NCBI GenBank assembly: GCA_949825045.1
Contig: OX463818.1
Coordinates: forward strand, 26,676,906-26,740,905
Direction of reading: 5' to 3'
From: Argyresthia goedartella
Lineage: Eukaryota > Arthropoda > Insecta > Lepidoptera > Argyresthiidae
Length of the DNA: 64,000 nucleotides
The notes under the pieces are model-generated. The model was not told where the DNA came from. It did no database searches and worked only from the letters and a program-made list of their open reading frames with translations. Below are positions 44,277 through 53,440 of this stretch, one piece after another; position 1 is the stretch's first letter, and each line of letters starts with the position of its first letter. Position numbers and translations under genes: made by a program.

Positions 44277-44879
44277 ATACTATTAAAAACAAACAACACA
44301 AACATGTTTTCTGCGAAATTGTTTATAATTAACTAGTATCGTGCACAATGGTCCGTCGAGCCAGAACTGGAGCTGGAAAGCTCTTCAAGTTAATGTTTAC
44401 AGAAAAGCTTAAACATGCTTAGATCAAAAAGTTTGTATGACAGCAACCAGCATAAAATTAAATGCGCATTTGAATAAAATATTCAAATAGTTAATCTCTT
44501 TTAGATTGTTCCAAAGTGGAATTAAATTAAATTAATTTTACGGAAACTTTGTTTCACGGTCTTTTTGAAGCAGTCAGCTTTTGTTTTTGATTTATTACTC
44601 GAATTATTACTTGACGCCCGTCCACAATGTTGACCCTTCCTTCGTTATTTCAATCATATGTGACTATGAATATTTACTTAAATGGGAGTCCGCCAGTAGA
44701 ATTCAGACTTTGAATAAAAATAAAAATTCGAATATAAACTAATGAAAGTTATTTATTTATGGCTTACTTTTAAACGATCACCAAAAACGCACCTATTTTA
44801 CTACCACTAAATTCGAAACGACCGCCAGAATTAGTAAACGATCACCAAATTGTGTTTGGATAAATATCACCAAACTTCT
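44277..44879. other. AT-rich spacer
   Basis: Contains two AAACGATCACCAAA words (about 44772 and 44843). No gene. Confidence 0.35.
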
Positions 44880-45012
44880 TTTTATGTTTTGTATACTTAA
44901 GTTTATGTTTTAAGTATTTTTGTTGTTCTTACATGTTCAACCTAACACGAAGGATAAAGGGGGCTTCGCTTCGCTTACCTCCTTTACCCTTCACCTAAGC
45001 TACCGCAGTATC
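44880..45012 (-). repeat. GCGAAGC core, isolated copy
   Basis: TTTAAGTATTTTTGTTGTTC, ACATGTTCAACCTAACACGA, GGGCTTCGCTTCGCTTACCT and CACCTAAGCTACCGCAG. No clear arms were found. Two copies of ATTTACCCATTTTGGGTAG follow at 45014-45052. Confidence 0.7.
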
Positions 45013-45330
45013 ATTTACCCATTTTGGGTAGCATTTACCCATTTTGGGTAGGAAAAAATTATTTTGGTCGTCTTTTCAATTGTTCTCTTTATTTATCATC
45101 ATGCGGATTTTATGTTTTGAAAACCACTTCACTAAAATGGCGTCCATTTTGCGATCTCGACCTAAATTCGCTAAAAATCTTAACTGATAAGTCTCATAAC
45201 TGAGCAATTCCGCGTCGGATGATTTCCTGTTGGGCCTGTGTTGTTGATAGCGAACAGCTGTCCACTTCAGATACTGTGGGGATCCTACAGTCTAGTATAC
45301 TTCACAGCTATTCGCCATCAACAATACAGT

Positions 45331-45519
45331 CCTGTGATTACTTTGATCAGTATTTCTATCGTGTTATTGCAATGTTATTAATCAATCAATCAAATATCTT
45401 TATTACTGTAGATATTTACATATACCTGTGATTACTTTGATCAGTATTTCTGTCGTGTTATTGCAATGCTATCAATCAATCAATCAAATATTTTTATTAC
45501 TGTAGATATTTACATATAC
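45331..45519. repeat. 94-bp tandem duplication
   Basis: CCTGTGATTACTTTGATCAG begins both units (45331 and 45425). They differ at a few bases and each ends in TTTACATATAC. Confidence 0.9.
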
Positions 45520-45529
45520 AATACATTTC

Positions 45530-46957
45530 TCGGGGGAGCCTCACCCCTAGGGAACGCGTCCCCAGGTGGCGGATAGGGGGTGCTCGACAGGTTGTCCTTA
45601 GGACACCTGCAGGGCTGGAGGGAAATAAAATACCTCCCGCGGACCAACAGGCCCCTTGCCTAGGGTTACAGGTGAAGACCTCAACGGCTGTAGCGGCGAA
45701 AAAGGTGGAGTTTGGTACGGCAATGCTGGCGGAAGAGGCGATGGATCTGGATACTTTTAGGCGGACAGGTCACAGACCGGAAGGGGGCGGAATCCTCCCG
45801 CATAGCGCCTGAAGACTGGCTCAGCGCCGAAAGCAGCCTGACTACTGATAAGCAACAGTGGCTTGGCGGAGTCGGTGAGTCAGCAAGGCAGCATGTAATG
45901 CCGAGGGCGTCAGTTGAGGACAAGGCAACTGGCGGCCATACACTGCATCCAAATTCTCCTCCAATCGTATCGATTCTTCGTTCCATTGGTCCAAGGAGGA
46001 CGTGGACGAGAGGGTGAATCTGCATATCCGTTTATGCACCTAAATATATCCTGCGCACTTGACTGTTTAGGCAAATATAACGGACACTGACTTACATCAA
46101 GCCCTGTGGCGACAATGAGAGGCAGAGAGGTTCGGTATCGATGTAAGCCGGGCTTTGGCTTATCTTGCACTCAGGCGGCTCAGAGAGAGTGGTCGCTTCT
46201 GCGTAGAACAAGGGATAACTTCATAGATTCGGCAGCACTCCGTGCGACGAAGCAGCCTTATTCAGGGGAACACTGCTTCCCACGCCCAGCCGTGGAGGGG
46301 GGTAGAAAAGGTGCCCCAAAACAAATGTTTATCCCAACCCAAAGGGGAGGTAGCAACCGCGGCTGCCTGTGCATCCCAGACTCGCGGTCGAAACAAGAAT
46401 AAAGTTACGAAAATCCAACCATTGACTTTTGCCGCTTGGAAGTACGAACTCTACTCGATCGTACCCCAACCTATGCCCGGAGCGGAAAACTGCTATCGTT
46501 GCTCGAGAATTACGACGGTACAATATCGATGTAGCCGCACTTAGTTAGACCCATCTAGCGGAAGAGGGCAAAATAGTAGAGCATGGAGGCGGCTATACAT
46601 TATTCTGGAAAGGAACCGCAGCATCAGAACCCCGTCGATCTGGTGTTGGTTTCGCAATTAAGAACGAGATAGTGCAAAGGTTTAATGAGTGTCCTATTAA
46701 CATCTCAGATTGTGAATACACAGCATTTCATTGCGAATACACCTGGACAACGATAATCATCTGAACATCCTCAGCGTTTACTCCCCAACTTTGGATAAAG
46801 ACGACGAAACGAAGGATAAATTCTACAAGGAACTTTCCGATGCTGTAGTGAAGATCCCTCAAAGAGAGCAGGTGCTCATCCTTGGCGATTTTAACGCACG
46901 CGTTAGACGAGATCATGAAGCGTGGCCCAAAGTGCTCGGAAGACATGGTATAGGCAC
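45530..46957 (+). mobile_element. LINE copy B, segment 1 (5' UTR and endonuclease start)
   Basis: Same family as copy A. The 5' UTR-like part runs from about 45530, a GC-rich leader with AAGACCTCAACGGCTGTAGC. The body from 45755 on matches 3720-4380. Coding sequence starts near 46420 and contains ALS-stop-THLAEEG (TAG at 46546-46548, at the position of the endonuclease catalytic Glu). It continues with GGGYTLFWKGTAASEPRR and LILGDFNARVRRDHEAW. Several frameshifts are present. The reading frame stops in ...GRHGIGT at 46957, exactly where the BEL LTR begins. Confidence 0.85.
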
Positions 46958-47307
46958 TGTTGGCGCCGTGCTGTTTCCGAACGAGGCAACCCTACAAGTA
47001 CTTACCAGGATAGTATGCTGCAGCCGCAGCCAATAGCCGCTCGTATCAATGACGCGATAAAGGCATTAACCAATGACAGGACCGCTACATCGCGCCGTGC
47101 GCTCTGCAGCGAATGAACGACAGGCACGCAAGAACACTTGCTCGATCGCCCTAACCTCGCCAACACACTCTGTGGTGCCAATTTTATATATAATATTTAA
47201 TGCCTAATTTCTAATACTTTTCTGTGTGATATTATTGTAACGCACATTAAAACGAAGCCAAATTTCAAGAAATCTATTTATTTAAAGATTGTTCCCTATC
47301 CTGAACA
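46958..47307 (+). repeat. BEL 5' LTR
   Basis: 350 bp, from TGTTGGCGCC to CTATCCTGAACA. It aligns without gaps to the 3' LTR over its last 339 bp, with about five substitutions counted by eye. Confidence 0.9.
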
Positions 47308-47311
47308 AAAC

Positions 47312-47327
47312 TGGCGACCGTGACAGG
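47312..47327 (+). promoter_or_regulatory. Primer binding site, tRNA-Arg
   Basis: TGGCGACCGTGACAGG lies 4 bp after the LTR. It is the complement of the 3' end of an arginine tRNA (UCG type, as I remember the Drosophila sequence), including the CCA end. Confidence 0.8.
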
Positions 47328-48384
47328 ACTTAGACCGGCGTGCATCTATAACCTTTGTCGAGGTCAACGTCCTTACCAACAACCTACACCAGCCGAAGTG
47401 GATTGCACAAGAACAACGGTCTCGTCATCGCGGAAGGTTCCGCTACACGAAGACTTCATACGGAGAAGACGAACGAGAACGGCGGGACAAACTGCCACGT
47501 ACCTGAGTGCACCAGTTACACCTACCCATCTACGTGTCACGTTGGAGGAGCCTACGTCCTGTAGCCGCTTAATCAGCTAAGGATAAAGCTGTGGAGCCTG
47601 GACACCTACCTGCTTAACTTGTCTGCTAACATAACGTGAGCCCGTTCCTATCATTTTCCTCTCCTCTTCTATCTGTGTTCATGCTCAGGATTCGTTCCTC
47701 TAAGTGCTTGGTGATCATTCTCAATCTATCTACTGCTAGTGAAATTGCGTGCCTATAATACCTACTTAGCGCTAAGCATTTACCTAATCATCCAAAGGGA
47801 AATTGCAAGCCAACCTCTATTCACGCCTAATCATTGTGATCTAAATTATTCGCAATTTCACGCATGCTTATCTATTTTTAGTCGAGCAAGAGTTGGAGTT
47901 CCGCCCCCTTATCGACACTCTGACCCGAGCAAGTCTAAAATCTATAAGTAATCATAACATAACCTATCAACATAAATACCTACCTACAAGTCATCTAGTT
48001 ACCCAATTGTTTGCGCTTGTCTGCCTATCCATTGCATTCAAGAATCATTTGCCTATTTAACGTACGTAACTACTTATCTAGAAGTATATTCACTTCTATC
48101 TATCCCTCACTGCTCGCTTATCGCAGTCAGCTGTTTAGTTTTCTGACGTTGATTCCAGCGCAACCGAGCTAACGGTAAACGGAACGGGAAGCGGCAACGC
48201 GCGTGCTTTCTGCGGTTGCCTGAGCACCTAACTGCCTGCGCGCTGCTCAGTTGATTGCTTGCCCAGCTGATAGCCTGCTTCGCTGCTAAGACACCGGTCG
48301 TCGGCTGCACGCAGGACTAAGAAACGAGGAGCGTATCGTATACAATTTCATTATTTGAATCGTCAATTCTGATACTTCATCGCA
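47328..48384 (+). other. BEL untranslated leader
   Basis: About 1.06 kb between primer site and gag start, with only short unrelated ORFs. A long leader is unusual but not unknown in this group. Confidence 0.7.
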
Positions 48385-51300
48385 ATGGCTACCGATTTTA
48401 AATTAAGAGAGTTGAATGTCAAGCGCGGTTCCATTAAGGGACGCGTGACTAAGTTTAAACAGTATTTAGACTCACTAGAATCCTTCGACAGTGCCTCTGC
48501 TGTTGAAGTAAGTACGCTTGCGATGAGGTTGTCAAGAATAGAAGCGTTATTTATTGAGTTCGACGGGTTGCAGAGCCAAATAGAAGTACTAAATGAGTCT
48601 AACCAAGAGGTAGAATTAACTACGCGGGATCTAGTTGAGCTAGAATTTGATACTTGCATTGCTATCGCCCGAAGCTTGATTGAATCTCACAGCTCAACCC
48701 CCAAGCAACCTGAAAGTACAGCTAGTAGTTCTCACACCAATGGTTGCCACCATCATGAGCATGATGGGTGCAATAACTTAGGTTTCAAATTGCCTACTAT
48801 AAATATACCTAAATTTGATGGTACCTATTACAAGTGGTTGGAATTCAAAGAGATCTATGATTCATTGATTCATGATAATCCTAAAATACAAAGTATTTAT
48901 AAATTCCACTACCTTGGCTCTTATTTGGAGGGTGAAGCTGCGAGATTGCTAAGTAACCTAGAAGTATCTGAGAAAAACTACAACGAAGCTTGGTCACTTC
49001 TCTGCAACCGGTATGACAACAAGAGGCAATTAATTAATAATCATTTGAGATCTCTATTTACTATTGAATCAGTTCGTGAAACTGATAAGTCACTCAGATA
49101 CATTATTGATCATGTGACTAAAAATCTACGTGCCCTCTGCACACTAGGACTACCTACTGACAAGTGGGATGTCCTAATTATTCACCTTCTGGCGGCAAAG
49201 TTAGACAACAGTACTATTTTCAAGTGGGAAGAACATCGTAACACTATATCTGAGATACCTACCCTAGATGATTTCTTCTCGTTTTTGAAAAATCGCGCCG
49301 ACGTACTTGAAACTGTTAACAAAAACAAGACTGACAGACCAGCTGTAGCTAAACAAGTTCCAACCAACCCAGCCTCCTATCATAGGACTACTACACAGAC
49401 TAAATCGTTTGTTGCTACATCCAAGGAATCCTCCCCCTCATCTCGAGCCCCGCCTGAGTGTATGGTATGCTCAGGCAAGCATCGCGTATATGAGTGCACT
49501 ACATTCAAGTCTAAGACACCTGAGGACAGGAATTCCATTGCTGCATCACTAAATTTGTGTCGTAATTGTCTGAGACCTGGGCATGACTGTCAGGCCTGTA
49601 GGCTCCCCGGTTCTTGTAGAACATGTAAACAAAAACACAACTCACTACTACACCTAACTGAAGCAGTCTCTTCCACCCCTAGCCAACCAAAATCTGTAGT
49701 CATGTCTGCCTTGTCTTCCCCGGAGGTTCTATTGTGTACCGCTAAGGTGCGACTAACTAATCCAGAAACTAACGAAACTGTTACCGTGCGGGCCTTACTT
49801 GACAGCGAGAGCCAATCATCCTTTATCACTGATCGTGTAAAGCAAAGACTCAACTTGACTTCTCAGCCATCAAATGTCAATATTGTAGGCATAGGTAACA
49901 ATACCCTAGACCTAAACCCCGAACGTTGTTCCATAAAACTCCAATCTAGTTCGACTTCCTTTGAAGTTGTAATGTTCTGTCTAGTATTGAAAGCTATAAC
50001 TGATGACTTGCCCAAGCATCATTTTGATATAAGTTCACTAAACCAACTAAACGACTTTGAGCTTGCAGACCCCAGCTTCAACGAACCATCCCCTATTGAC
50101 ATGCTTATCGGCTCGGACCTGTTTTGGGACTTGATAGGTTCCAAACAGCAGTCCCTAGGTTCCAATAAACCTAATCTTCAAAGCTCTAAGCTCGGATGGC
50201 TAATCGCAGGTCCTGTGCCTAATCAATGTCGTACTCCGCCGACTAAGTCCCTAATGTGTAATTTCCTAAAAAATGAAAATCACACCGACATCCAGAAGGA
50301 GCTATCAAAATTCTGGGAGCTGGAAAGCGTCCCAAAAATTCAACCTCTGTCCGAGGAACAAATGCTTTGCGAAAAGCACTATCTCTCCACTACTTGTCGC
50401 GAAAGCGATGGTCGATTTTGTGTAGGTATCCCACTAAAGGACGAACCAGACTGTCTGGGCGAATCCTACTTCATAGCTAAAAAAAGGTTCTTCAGTCTAG
50501 AAGCTAGATTTAGGAAAAATCTAGAATTGAAAAAAATGTACTCAGACTTCATTCATGAGTACGATGACCTAGGCCACCTTTCCGAGTCTACGGAGACTAA
50601 ACCCCCTAACTCATATTTTCTTCCGCATCATCCAGTCATCCGAGAGAAAAGTGAGTCAACCAAGCTAAGAGTGGTGTTTAATGCGTCGGAACCCACTACT
50701 TCCGGTCTATCGGTCAATGACCTCCAAATGGTAGGCCCCCCAATTCAGGATACATTGTTTGACATTCTGCTTAGATTTCGTCAGTATCGCTACGTCCTCT
50801 CAGGAGACATGGAGAAAATGTATCGTCAAGTAAATATAAGAGAGTCGGATCGCAACCTCCAGCTCATACTGTGGCGCGATAATGAAGATGAACATCTTCT
50901 TACTTTAAAGCTAAATACGGTAACTTACGGCTTTGCAAGTTCCAGCTTCCTTAGCACTAGGTGCATCTGGCAGATCGGCGAGGAATGTAACGACTCTAAA
51001 ATTAAAACTATTATACAAAGAGATTTTTATTGTGATGATCTCTTAACTGGTGCTGATACTGAAGAAGAGCTACGTTACATTCAGCGTTCGGTCTCCGATG
51101 AACTAGCCAAAGGCTGCTTCCCACTCAGAAAGTATCGATCTAACTTTCCTAACCTTCTAGCTTCCGACTCTACCAATTCTGAAGATCTAATCATTAGCAA
51201 TGCCTCTAGTACTCTAGGTATTGGTTGGTCTTCTCATACCGACCATATTCACTTCCCTCTCGCCTATTCACCTGACACGATCTTCACTAAACGAAGTATT

Positions 51301-52851
51301 TTGTCAGCAACCTTCAAAATCTTTGATCCCCTAGGATTATTGTCCTTGTGCACTATTAGCGCAAAAATAATACTCCAGAAACTTTGGGCCGAAAAAATAG
51401 ATTGGGATGAACCCGTTCCCGACTCTATCCAAGTTGTTTGGGTAAAATTCAGTCGACAACTTAGCACTCTATCGTCTCTACTAATCCCAAGACAGGTTCT
51501 AGCCAACAATTCATATAAAGTCGAACTTCATTGTTTTTGTGATGCGTCGCAGCTAGCCTACGGAAGCTGTATCTACCTCAGGTCTCTAGATGTTGATGGC
51601 AACGTGCATGTCAACTTGCTGTGTGCCAAGGCCCGTGTAGCTCCCATAAAAGCTTGCACTATCCCGCGCTTAGAGCTCTGCGGTGCTCTACTGGGTGCTG
51701 AATTGGCTTCCGCTGTCAAGAAGGCTCTAAGACTAAAAATAAAGCGCTGCGTCTTCTGGACGGATTCTAGTGTTGTGCTAGGTTGGCTAAACTCGCCTAA
51801 CAAAACTAAAACCTTTGTAGCAAACCGAATAGCGGCTATAGGTGAACTCTCCGACCTCAAAGCTTGGCGCCATGTACCCACTAATGCGAATCCCGCAGAC
51901 CTCGCTTCACGAGGTGTAGAACCCCAAGAGGTCAAGGGGTCGGAACTATGGTGGTATGGCCCTTCCTTTCTCAAGGAACCTGAAGCATCATGGCCTTCTC
52001 TTTCAGCCGGTAAGGTAGTTGACCTACCTGAATTGAAAGCGTTGCCTGCTTTGGTGGCGGAGGATGCACCTATGGTGCCCTTAGTACAATTTGAAAGGTA
52101 CTCAAAATTATTTACTCTTCAACAAGTATATGCCTGGGTCTATAGATTTATCAATAATTCTAAAAATCCTGCTGCCAAACTAACGGGAACTCTACATGTT
52201 CATGAACTAGAAAAATCCATGACTGTTCTCACTAAAATGGTTCGAAATGAAACTTTTGAAAAAGAAATAAGCGACTTAAAATCAAATAAACCACTTAAAA
52301 CTAGTACTCACCTGTGCTCATTAAATCCTTTTGTAGATGATGCAGGTCTACTTCGCGTAGGAGGACGTATTGATACCTCTGCCTACCCCTATGAAAAAAG
52401 ACATCCTATTGTTCTAAAATCAGACCACCATTTAACTAAACTAATCTTCCAATCTAGACACACTCAGCTGTTGCATGCTGGGCCGCAGCATCTTCTTTCT
52501 TCTATCCGTGAGCGCTACTGGCCTATCGGAGGCCGCAAGCTCGCTAGGGATGTAGCAAGGAACTGTTTGGTCTGTCGTCGCTTCAAAGGAAGCCCCATGT
52601 CTAATATAATGGGGAACTTACCTACTGATAGAGTTGAAGCTGACTTTCCTTTCAGTACTGTTGGCACTGATTTTGCCGGTCCTTTTCTTATAACAGATCG
52701 CAAGGGACGAGGATGCAAGGTAACTAAATGCTATCTTTGCATTTTTGTTTGCTTTAGATATAAGTGCCTACATCTAGAAGTAGTTAGTGAACTGTCTAAA
52801 GATGCTTTCATACTAACATTAAAACGATTCATTTCTCGCAGGAGTGCCTAA
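48385..52851 (+). CDS. BEL/Pao gag-pol polyprotein
   Basis: A single 1488-residue frame. Residues 1-100 are a helical gag N terminus. About 135-230 is the DUF1759-like gag region (INIPKFDGTYYKWLEF). About 360-425 is a Cys/His-rich zinc region (CMVCSGKHRVYEC, CRNCLRPGHDC). About 465-480 is the aspartic protease, where ALLDSESQSSF replaces the usual DSG. Reverse transcriptase covers about 750-900 (SGDMEKMYRQV, FYCDDLLTGAD). RNase H covers about 1045-1170 (FCDASQLAYGS, PRLELCGALL, FWTDSSVVLGW). The integrase zinc domain and core start at about 1355-1488 (RYWPIGGRKLARDVARNCLVC, VGTDFAGPF). The frame stops at 52849-52851 where a short deletion shifts it. The Met at 48385 is the natural start, and the whole element is transcribed from the 5' LTR. 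Confidence 0.9.
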   Translation: MATDFKLRELNVKRGSIKGRVTKFKQYLDSLESFDSASAVEVSTLAMRLSRIEALFIEFDGLQSQIEVLNESNQEVELTTRDLVELEFDTCIAIARSLIESHSSTPKQPESTASSSHTNGCHHHEHDGCNNLGFKLPTINIPKFDGTYYKWLEFKEIYDSLIHDNPKIQSIYKFHYLGSYLEGEAARLLSNLEVSEKNYNEAWSLLCNRYDNKRQLINNHLRSLFTIESVRETDKSLRYIIDHVTKNLRALCTLGLPTDKWDVLIIHLLAAKLDNSTIFKWEEHRNTISEIPTLDDFFSFLKNRADVLETVNKNKTDRPAVAKQVPTNPASYHRTTTQTKSFVATSKESSPSSRAPPECMVCSGKHRVYECTTFKSKTPEDRNSIAASLNLCRNCLRPGHDCQACRLPGSCRTCKQKHNSLLHLTEAVSSTPSQPKSVVMSALSSPEVLLCTAKVRLTNPETNETVTVRALLDSESQSSFITDRVKQRLNLTSQPSNVNIVGIGNNTLDLNPERCSIKLQSSSTSFEVVMFCLVLKAITDDLPKHHFDISSLNQLNDFELADPSFNEPSPIDMLIGSDLFWDLIGSKQQSLGSNKPNLQSSKLGWLIAGPVPNQCRTPPTKSLMCNFLKNENHTDIQKELSKFWELESVPKIQPLSEEQMLCEKHYLSTTCRESDGRFCVGIPLKDEPDCLGESYFIAKKRFFSLEARFRKNLELKKMYSDFIHEYDDLGHLSESTETKPPNSYFLPHHPVIREKSESTKLRVVFNASEPTTSGLSVNDLQMVGPPIQDTLFDILLRFRQYRYVLSGDMEKMYRQVNIRESDRNLQLILWRDNEDEHLLTLKLNTVTYGFASSSFLSTRCIWQIGEECNDSKIKTIIQRDFYCDDLLTGADTEEELRYIQRSVSDELAKGCFPLRKYRSNFPNLLASDSTNSEDLIISNASSTLGIGWSSHTDHIHFPLAYSPDTIFTKRSILSATFKIFDPLGLLSLCTISAKIILQKLWAEKIDWDEPVPDSIQVVWVKFSRQLSTLSSLLIPRQVLANNSYKVELHCFCDASQLAYGSCIYLRSLDVDGNVHVNLLCAKARVAPIKACTIPRLELCGALLGAELASAVKKALRLKIKRCVFWTDSSVVLGWLNSPNKTKTFVANRIAAIGELSDLKAWRHVPTNANPADLASRGVEPQEVKGSELWWYGPSFLKEPEASWPSLSAGKVVDLPELKALPALVAEDAPMVPLVQFERYSKLFTLQQVYAWVYRFINNSKNPAAKLTGTLHVHELEKSMTVLTKMVRNETFEKEISDLKSNKPLKTSTHLCSLNPFVDDAGLLRVGGRIDTSAYPYEKRHPIVLKSDHHLTKLIFQSRHTQLLHAGPQHLLSSIRERYWPIGGRKLARDVARNCLVCRRFKGSPMSNIMGNLPTDRVEADFPFSTVGTDFAGPFLITDRKGRGCKVTKCYLCIFVCFRYKCLHLEVVSELSKDAFILTLKRFISRRSA

Positions 52852-53050
52852 GATTATTTACTGCGACAATGGACGTAATTTCGTTGCCGCTGCCAAAGAG
52901 ATTGGCAGCTTTCTACATTCTAATCGTGACTCTATATGTAACTTTGCTGCCAGCCGAAACATAGAATTTCGCTTCTCTCCCGTATACGCTCCTCATTTCA
53001 ATGGTCTTGCTGAGGCCGGTGTCAAATCAGCAAAGTTCCAAGTTCCAAAG
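52838..53050 (+). pseudogene. BEL integrase continuation, truncated
   Basis: After the shift (near 52842) integrase resumes with PKIIYCDNGRNFVAAAKEIG and YAPHFNGLAEAGVKSAKF. It then runs directly into LTR sequence at 53050-53051. About 250-300 residues of pol seen in complete BEL elements are absent. Confidence 0.85.
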
Positions 53051-53389
53051 TGCTGTTTCCGAACGAGGCAACCCTACAAGTACTTACCAGGATGGTATGC
53101 TGCAGCCGCAGCCAATAGCCGCTCGTATCGATGACGCGATAAAGGCATTAACCAATGACAGGACCGCTACATCGCGCCATGCACTCTGCAGCGAATGAAC
53201 GACAGGCACGCAAGAACACTTCCTCGATCGCCCTAACCTCGCCAACACACTCTGTGGTGCCAATTTTATATATAATATTTAATGCCTAATTTCTAATACT
53301 TTTCTGTGTGATATTATTGTAACGCACATTAAAACGAAGCCAAATTTCAAGAAATCTATTTATTTAAAGATTGTTCCCTATCCTGAACA
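53051..53389 (+). repeat. BEL 3' LTR, lacking its first 11 bp
   Basis: Starts TGCTGTTTCCGAACG, which corresponds to base 12 of the 5' LTR, and ends CTATCCTGAACA. It is followed by the target duplication GGCAC. Confidence 0.9.
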
Positions 53390-53440
53390 GGCACCATGAA
53401 TAGCAACGGAAATCTTCTGCTAAGTTGGTGTGCTCAGTAT
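53390..53440 (+). mobile_element. LINE copy B, segment 2
   Basis: 51 bp of LINE coding sequence between the BEL and Gypsy insertions. It continues the frame as GT-MNSNGNLLLSWCAQY, matching NTNSNGQLLLSLCAQY in copy A. Confidence 0.9.

Larger units (their letters stand above)
46958..53389 (+). mobile_element. BEL/Pao LTR retrotransposon (6.4 kb), internally deleted
   Basis: Bounded by LTRs and a 5-bp target duplication, GGCAC (46953-46957 and 53390-53394), typical for BEL/Pao. It carries a tRNA-Arg primer site, a leader, one long gag-pol frame and a 3' LTR that lacks its first 11 bp. The last part of pol and the polypurine tract are deleted, so it cannot move on its own. Confidence 0.9.

Noticed and set aside
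45681..46402. Several overlapping frames of about 100 codons on both strands
   Set aside because: GC-rich LINE 5' UTR. Frames are not preserved in copy A.
47101..47160. Gene start within the BEL LTR
   Set aside because: Identical sequence recurs in the 3' LTR, and no frame extends beyond the LTR.
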